A DNA stretch of 64,000 bases from Nonomuraea candida (lineage in GTDB: Bacteria; Actinomycetota; Actinomycetes; Streptosporangiales; Streptosporangiaceae): the NCBI RefSeq assembly GCF_000725485.1, contig NZ_JOAG01000030.1, positions 62,001 through 126,000 of the forward strand, read 5' to 3'. Under the pieces are notes generated by a model that saw only the letters and a list, made by a program, of their open reading frames with translations, had not been told where the DNA came from and searched no databases. The position numbers were made by a program, and so were the translations under genes. Each line of letters begins with the position of its first letter. Positions within the stretch are counted from its first letter, which is position 1. Below, in pieces: positions 60,960 to 64,000 of this stretch.

Positions 60960-62316
60960 CGCACTCTCGCATCCTGGTAGCCTCCGGCCTGGAGGCGGAA
61001 CAGCCGGGCGTACTCGCCGCCCGCGTCCATGAGCTCGTCATGACTGCCCTGCTCGGCGATCCGGCCGTCGACGAGCGTGACGATCAGCTCCGCGCCACGC
61101 AGCGCGGACAGCCGGTGGGAGATCAGCAGCCGGGTACGGCCCTCCGTGTGCCGGCGCAGGGTGCTGTGCACCCGGTGCTCGCCCTCGGCGTCCAGTCCCG
61201 AGGTCGGCTCGTCGAGCACGATCAGCTCGGCGTCGGTGCGCATCAGGCAGCGGGCCAGGGCCAGCCGCTGCCACTGCCCGCCGGACAGTGGCACGCCAGC
61301 CCGCTCACCGTCGTCCGTGTGCGTCCTGGACAGCACGGTGTCGTAACCGTGGGGCAGAGCCGCCACCGTGTCGTCGATCCGTGCCGTCCGCGCGGCCGCG
61401 ACGATCCGCGACCGGTCGTCGAGGTGCCGGACCTGGCCGATGCCGATGTTCTCGGCCGCGGTCAGGTCGTAGGTCATGAACTCCTGGAACACCACGCCGA
61501 TCCGGGCGCGCAGGGCCGTGACGTCCAGCTCGCGGAGGTCCACGCCACCCCAGGTGATCGTGCCGCGCTGCGGGTCGTAGAACCGGCACAACAGTTTCAC
61601 CAGCGTGCTCTTGCCCGCGCAGCACCACGGAGGACAGCCCGGTCTGCGCGCCGGTCACCGCGCTGAGGAAGAGCACGAGGTCGCCGACCGACGAGTCACT
61701 GGTGACGACGTTCGTGGCGACCACGACCGTGCCGACCCCGGTGACGGCGGCTCCGAGCAGCGCGAGCCCGCTCTGCACCAGTGCGCCCCGGCGTGAGGCG
61801 GACAGCCGCGCGTGCGAGACCGCCGCCAGCGAGCCGATCATCCTGGCGTGGAGCAGCGTGCCGAGGCCGAACAGCCGGATCTCCTTGGCGGCACGCACGT
61901 CGGTGAGCAGCGCCCGATAGAACAGGCGGCGCCGGTCGGTGGCCACCCACGCCTCCTCGGTGGCCGCCTCGCGCCGCGCGGTCGCCAGCCTGGCGAGCAC
62001 GGCGATCAGCACCGAGGCGAGCAGCAGCAGGGCCATCGGCGGCCACACCACCAGCAACGCACCCGCGAAACCGGCGAGCAGCACCACTGAGCGGACCAGC
62101 TCCTGCGCGAACTGGGAGACCGTGCCGGGCGCCTCCTGCGCGGCCTGCTCGGCGAGCCGCAGCCGGTCGTGGAAGGCGGGGTCCTCGACGTGCCGTGGTC
62201 GCGGGCGCGGCACCCGAAAGCACGGTGAGCGCCAGGGCGACGGTGGCCGTCACCGGCGCGGACCGGAACGGCAGCGCGAGCGCCGCCATGCCCGTGCGGA
62301 GGAACGAACGGATCAT
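60956..62316 (-). pseudogene. ABC exporter (fused membrane and ATPase domains), decayed by internal deletions
   Basis: Three pieces of one exporter lie in three different reading frames. The N-terminus (62316 to about 62210; RSFLRTGMAALALPFRS) is followed by a second piece (about 62200-61625) carrying much of the membrane domain (FHDRLRLAEQAAQEAPGTVS to TGAQTGLSSVVL). The third piece (about 61620-60956) is the ATPase from the end of Walker A (AGKSTLVKLL) with signature LSGGQWQRLALARCL, Walker B LIVLDEPTSGLD and switch His in LISHRL. At both joints expected sequence is missing: part of the first membrane segments, and about 100 residues between the membrane domain and Walker A. It therefore cannot make a working exporter. 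Its start overlaps the TlpA gene by ATGA and its end overlaps the S26 gene. Confidence 0.8.
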
Positions 62317-62852
62317 GCCACCTTCGCCGGGGTGCCGGTCGTACCCGCGAAATCGTCCAACCGGGAGCCGGAGGCGGTCACCACGCCGCCGTGCGTGTGC
62401 AGCAGCGTCGGGAACGCGACGACCTCGAACGCGGTCAGCACGGGATCGTCGACACCGATGACCGCGACCCGCCCGAGAGCGCCGAGCTTGCCGACCATGA
62501 GCGCGGTGGCGTCGGGGGCTTCCTGGTCACCCTGCACGATGGACACGAATCGGGCCGGTGGCGGAGCGGTGACGAGCGCGTCGGACAGCATCCGGCACGG
62601 CCCGCACCCGACCTGGAAGAACCCGACCTGCACCGGGCCGTCGAGGTCGGCTTCGGTGATCGTGGCGCCGTCGGTGCCGGTGAGCGAGAAGGGGCGGACG
62701 ACCGTGCCGGGCTTCGGCAGCTGCGGGTTGTGGGCGTGGGCGCCGCCGTGCTGTTGCAGCTCGCGGATCCTGGCGACCAGCGCGAACGTGAACAGCAGGT
62801 GCACCGCGACCACGACGGCGAGCAGGATGACGGCGGTGGTGAGCAGTATCAA
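62313..62852 (-). CDS. TlpA-like thioredoxin-fold protein, membrane anchored
   Basis: A 179-residue protein. The start is TTG 62852 with a strong GGGAGGAAC site. Residues 4-25 form one membrane anchor (LTTAVILLAVVVAVHLLFTF). The rest is a thioredoxin fold: FSLTGTDGATITEADLDGP and the redox motif CGPC in FQVGCGPCRML (near 85-88), with cis-Pro in VVAFPTLL. It would act on disulfides outside the membrane, most likely with the MauE protein encoded just upstream. Both are in the cysteine-rich peptide operon. Confidence 0.88.
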   Translation of the reverse strand: MILLTTAVILLAVVVAVHLLFTFALVARIRELQQHGGAHAHNPQLPKPGTVVRPFSLTGTDGATITEADLDGPVQVGFFQVGCGPCRMLSDALVTAPPPARFVSIVQGDQEAPDATALMVGKLGALGRVAVIGVDDPVLTAFEVVAFPTLLHTHGGVVTASGSRLDDFAGTTGTPAKVA

Positions 62853-62880
62853 TAGTTCCTCCCGGCGGGAAAGAGCAGGG

Positions 62881-63432
62881 TCAACGGTTCCTCCCGGCGG
62901 GAAGGAGGAGGAACGCGACGTCCTCCCAGCGGGTCGTGAGCAGGCCGAGAAACGCTCCGGTCACCGCGGCGACCAGCATGGCGGGCGCCGAGGCCGGCAC
63001 ATCACCGGCGAGCGCGCCGGTGACGGAGACGGCGGCCAGCAGACCATTGCGGACGAGGTGCTTCGGGCCGAGCAGCCCGCCGCCCGCGCCGAAGCACTGG
63101 CAGCGTACGGACTTCCTGGCCAGGGCCACCCGGGCGATGCCGGCGCAGAACACGATGAGGAGCACGGTCGCGAGGGCGTAGCCGGCGAGCCGCGTGCCGG
63201 GGACGGCGAGCAGCACCACGGCGGCGGCCTCCCCTGCGACGACCGCGACGGCGGCCGGACCGGCGGGCAGCCACCGTGGCCCGATCACCGCGACCGAGTC
63301 GCGGAACTCGGCGAACCCCTGCCGGGAACGCGCCTTCCCCACGACCGCCGCGAAGAAGACGACCGCGAGCAGCGTACGAGCGAGCAGATCGAGCACGACG
63401 GCCTCCGGGCGGGATGAGGGCCGGCGGGGCAC
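62881..63432 (-). CDS. MauE/DoxX-type redox membrane protein
   Basis: A 183-residue membrane protein with about four transmembrane segments. The MauE pattern is clear: LARTLLAVVFFAAVVGKARSRQGF with the conserved Lys, AGIARVALARKSVRCQCFGAG with a Cys-x-Cys pair that marks redox-active members, and VRNGLLAAVSV. Such proteins pass electrons or oxidising power between the membrane and thioredoxin-like partners. Start GTG 63432. It lies between the Cys-rich peptide gene (39 bp) and the TlpA gene (28 bp). Confidence 0.87.
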   Translation of the reverse strand: MPRRPSSRPEAVVLDLLARTLLAVVFFAAVVGKARSRQGFAEFRDSVAVIGPRWLPAGPAAVAVVAGEAAAVVLLAVPGTRLAGYALATVLLIVFCAGIARVALARKSVRCQCFGAGGGLLGPKHLVRNGLLAAVSVTGALAGDVPASAPAMLVAAVTGAFLGLLTTRWEDVAFLLLPAGRNR

Positions 63433-63471
63433 GAGGTGACGTCCCCGCCGGCCACTCCTGTCAGTGGGTGG

Positions 63472-63630
63472 TCAGCAGCTGGACGACCTGGAGGAGCACT
63501 GGCCGTAGCAGTTGAAGCGGTACCCCGGCTTACAACACGCACCGTGCTCCGGCACGCACGCCCCGGCCTCCACCTTCGGCAGCACCATCCCGACGAGGCG
63601 CTCACCCGTTCGCTGCATGAGTCGCTTCAT
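63472..63630 (-). CDS. Six-cysteine precursor peptide
   Basis: A 52-residue peptide with ATG 63630 and a ribosome site AAAGGA seven bases upstream. Residues 1-24 are a basic amphipathic leader (MKRLMQRTGERLVGMVLPKV, then EAGA). Residues 25-52 contain six cysteines in the pattern C-x6-CC-x7-C-x3-C-x6-C, plus Ser-rich C-terminal residues (CSSRSSSC). There is no classical Sec signal. The operon that follows has MauE, TlpA, an ABC exporter (decayed) and an S26 peptidase, which fits a disulfide-bonded secreted peptide cut at about EAGA. The longer open frame upstream to 63936 has no such features and is not used. Confidence 0.7.
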   Translation of the reverse strand: MKRLMQRTGERLVGMVLPKVEAGACVPEHGACCKPGYRFNCYGQCSSRSSSC

Positions 63631-64000
63631 TTCAATTCCTTTCGTGACCGGTGACGCGGACACCGGCCAGAAGAATGGCCATCCCACCGTCACGGCGACC
63701 GCGAATACGCGTCGTCCGCTCCGTCCGGGACACGAACTCCCACCTCTTCTGGCGGCATTGCCAAAACTGCCCCGATTCCACACGAGAGTCAAGATCTTCG
63801 ATTCGCCGATTTTCGCCGCCGCCAACAAGTAGGGAATAGGGGTTTTCCCGTCCGCAGCCCGCCGGCTCCGGCCGGGCATCGCCATGACGCGCGGAGCACA
63901 CGCGCCTCTTCCCCGCTCTGGCCAGGATGTTTCCATCCTCTCCGGCCGTGTGTGGCTGATGTGTGGCGGGTATGTGGAGAAAATATGGGAGCCGGCGATT
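63631..64000. other. Region upstream of the peptide operon, to the window edge
   Basis: 370 bp without a convincing gene, less GC-rich than the rest of the window. It contains a candidate minus-strand promoter (63764-63792) and repeats of a tgtgtgg-like motif near 63941-63980. The next gene must lie beyond the window. Confidence 0.5.
63764..63792 (-). promoter_or_regulatory. Candidate promoter of the cysteine-rich peptide operon
   Basis: On the minus strand TTGACT (63792-63787) fits a -35, followed after 17 bases by CAGTTT (63769-63764), a weak -10. It is about 135 bp upstream of the peptide start. The -35 and spacing are good, the -10 is poor. Confidence 0.35.

Noticed and set aside
63472..63630. 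Inhibitor cystine knot (knottin) assignment for the six-cysteine peptide
   Set aside because: The adjacent pair is cysteines 2-3, not 3-4 as in typical knottins, so the fold is left open.
63631..63936. N-terminal extension of the cysteine-rich peptide frame to about 155 codons
   Set aside because: The extension has no coding character, and an internal ATG with a good ribosome site gives a compact precursor peptide.

Overview
The window is high-GC DNA with codons strongly biased to G/C in the third position, frequent GTG and TTG starts, and chains of genes joined by ATGA overlaps. This is typical of an actinomycete. The mix of genes would fit a Streptosporangiales (Nonomuraea-like) chromosome, but that is inference. 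I see no rRNA, tRNA, CRISPR array, phage module or intact insertion sequence.

Layout. 1-5.7 kb: a NarL/DesK-type two-component pair, oddly joined in one reading frame, divergent from a secreted peptidase-like hydrolase and an ABC-2-type transporter. 5.9-19.8 kb: two divergent transcription units around a TetR regulator. Leftward run MaoC hydratase, AMP-dependent acyl-CoA ligase, amidohydrolase, SDR and amidase. Rightward run a complete Dpp/Opp-type importer, a CocE/NonD hydrolase and a DUF3237 protein. Together they look like uptake and breakdown of an amide- or ester-containing compound through CoA thioesters. 20-32.7 kb: surface and secreted proteins: a broken small secreted protein, a 1744-residue RHS/YD-repeat protein with no toxin tip, a trypsin-nuclease fusion, a lipoprotein, a membrane protein and a divergent pair of paralogous exported proteins. 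32.8-38 kb: sulfatase, DJ-1/PfpI protein, DHFR-like reductase, phosphotransferase and a small membrane protein.

38.2-45.8 kb: an IclR-type regulator divergent from an organosulfur operon: DszB-like desulfinase, SsuA/SsuC/SsuB-type importer, shortened FMN reductase, shortened luciferase-like enzyme, SsuD-like monooxygenase and a substrate-binding-like protein without a signal peptide. 46-47.9 kb: PP2C/SpoIIE phosphatase and a VOC protein. 48.5-60.5 kb: a striking cluster with a catalase-like/alpha-dioxygenase fusion, a nitroreductase-like protein, two tandem ThDP enzymes, a trypsin-alpha/beta-hydrolase fusion, a 41-residue peptide and a subtilisin. 60.6-63.6 kb: a leftward operon for a six-cysteine 52-residue peptide, with MauE and TlpA redox proteins, a decayed ABC exporter and an S26 peptidase.

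Two themes cross the whole window. First, tandem repeats sit inside or just after many genes, mostly in frame (units of 9, 12, 14, 21, 49, about 53, 66 and 72 bp). Second, several genes keep both conserved ends but have lost an internal block (FMN reductase, luciferase-like enzyme, ABC exporter, small secreted protein, perhaps the histidine kinase). Both could come from the same slippage or short-repeat recombination. The most interesting candidates for new biology are the oxygenase/ThDP cluster, the trypsin-plus-effector proteins and the cysteine-rich peptide operon.
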